Assembly (NCBI GenBank): GCA_030727885.1
Contig: JANRAT010000185.1
Location: 1 to 5,150 of the forward strand
Direction of reading: 5' to 3'
Length of the DNA: 5,150 bases
From: Rhodospirillales bacterium
Lineage (GTDB): Bacteria; Pseudomonadota; Alphaproteobacteria; Rhodospirillales; Casp-alpha2
The position numbers and the translations under genes were made by a program. The notes under the pieces were generated by a model. That model searched no databases. It was not told the origin of the DNA and was given only the letters and a program-made list of their open reading frames with translations. Of the stretch, positions 4,673-5,150 are shown in pieces. The number at the start of each line of letters is the position of its first letter. The first letter of the stretch is position 1.

Positions 4673-5150
4673 ATGGCACGCCCGTCGCAGCAAAAACTTA
4701 ACAGCCTCTATAAGCACTATCAAAACGGACGGTATGACGACGCAGAGAAGTTAGCAATATCCATTTCTCAACAATTTCCACGTCATAATTTTAGCTGGAA
4801 AGTGCTTGGAATGGTGTTTAAAAAAACAGGCAGGATCTCTGAGTCATTAGTTGCCAGCCAAAAAGCAGTGGAGATTAATTCTAAAGATGCCGAAGCCCGT
4901 AACAACTTGGGCATTACACTCAAAGAACTGGGCAGATTTGAAGAAGCTGAAGCAAACTACAAGCAAGCGATAGCATTGAAATTTGACTACGCCGAAGCCC
5001 ATCGTAACTTGGGGAACACGCTCAAAGAACTTGGCAGAATTGAAGAGGCTATAGCAAGCTATAGGCAAGCGTTGGAACTTCAGCCTGAACATGCCGCAAC
5101 TAAACATTTACTTGCGGCATTAACTGGAGAAACGACTAAATCACCACCCA
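4673..5150 (+). CDS. TPR-repeat protein, 3' end beyond window; possible TPR-methyltransferase
   Basis: The frame is open from ATG 4673 through the window edge (159 codons visible) and starts 8 nt after the previous stop, in a different frame. Four TPR units are visible, at about residues 6-38, 39-72, 73-106 and 107-140. The last two are near-identical: NNLGITLKELGRFEEAEANY and NLGNTLKELGRIEEAIASY. The sequence then runs into KHLLAALTGETTKSPP. In the family as I remember it, an 'ALTG...aP' segment links the repeats to a 'YV..LFD.YA..FD' motif and a SAM-dependent methyltransferase domain (COG4976 type); that part would lie outside the window. No Shine-Dalgarno sequence precedes 4673, so it would need coupling to the upstream frame or may not be translated. 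Function and substrate are unknown. GC content is clearly lower than in glmUS. Confidence 0.75.
   Translation, partial: MARPSQQKLNSLYKHYQNGRYDDAEKLAISISQQFPRHNFSWKVLGMVFKKTGRISESLVASQKAVEINSKDAEARNNLGITLKELGRFEEAEANYKQAIALKFDYAEAHRNLGNTLKELGRIEEAIASYRQALELQPEHAATKHLLAALTGETTKSPP
4889..5092 (+). repeat. Two tandem 102-bp TPR-coding repeats
   Basis: Units 4889-4990 and 4991-5092 both begin GCCGAAGCCC and share long blocks such as CTCAAAGAACT and GGCAGA, giving an exact 102-bp (34-codon) period. The DNA-level similarity points to recent duplication or gene conversion, so repeat number may vary between strains. Confidence 0.8.

Noticed and set aside
5000..5107. Minus-strand gene across the TPR repeats (4847-5107 frame)
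   Set aside because: It mirrors the repeated TPR codons on the opposite strand and has no independent features.

Overview
The window looks like a piece of an alphaproteobacterial chromosome. A conserved cell-wall precursor operon, glmU-glmS, is followed by a lower-GC accessory stretch. The GlmU and GlmS proteins and their GC-rich codon use fit an alphaproteobacterium, possibly a marine Rhodospirillales-like lineage. That placement is inference; the sequence does not settle genus or family. By hand count, 42 of 60 bases are G or C at 3121-3180 in glmS, against 25 of 60 at 4861-4920 in the TPR gene.

Layout. Positions 1-244 hold no supportable gene; they contain a short 11-bp-period direct repeat and an imperfect hairpin. 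Positions 245-319 are a complete minus-strand tRNA-Val (anticodon CAC) with an encoded CCA end. Positions 320-536 separate the tRNA from the diverging glmU. They contain an extended -10 promoter candidate, an inverted repeat over its -35/spacer region, and two 13-bp palindromes in the presumed leader. glmU (537-1895) and glmS (1895-3718) overlap by one base in a TGATG stop/start junction with a good ribosome binding site, so they are almost certainly one translationally coupled operon. GlmS makes glucosamine-6-phosphate from fructose-6-phosphate and glutamine. GlmU acetylates glucosamine-1-phosphate and uridylylates it to UDP-GlcNAc. Only the phosphoglucosamine mutase step (GlmM) is missing here.

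After glmS the character changes. A 110-residue ORF (3729-4061) carries a helix-turn-helix-like stretch reminiscent of the recombinase domain of large serine recombinases and may be a remnant. Positions 4062-4439 have no credible gene but contain two repeated boxes in the same order (a CTGA-NCAA-TCAG hairpin, then GTTGGCGAGGGT) and a promoter candidate. From 4440 to the right edge lies tetratricopeptide-repeat (TPR) sequence, split by a stop codon and frame change into a 74-residue N-terminal piece and a second open frame that runs off the window. From the family as I remember it, the two pieces look like one TPR/methyltransferase gene with an internal deletion, and a methyltransferase domain may lie beyond the edge.

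I found no CRISPR array, no complete mobile element and no convincing new defence system. The most interesting parts are the split TPR gene, the repeated boxes in the gene-free interval, and the unexplained dyads upstream of glmU.
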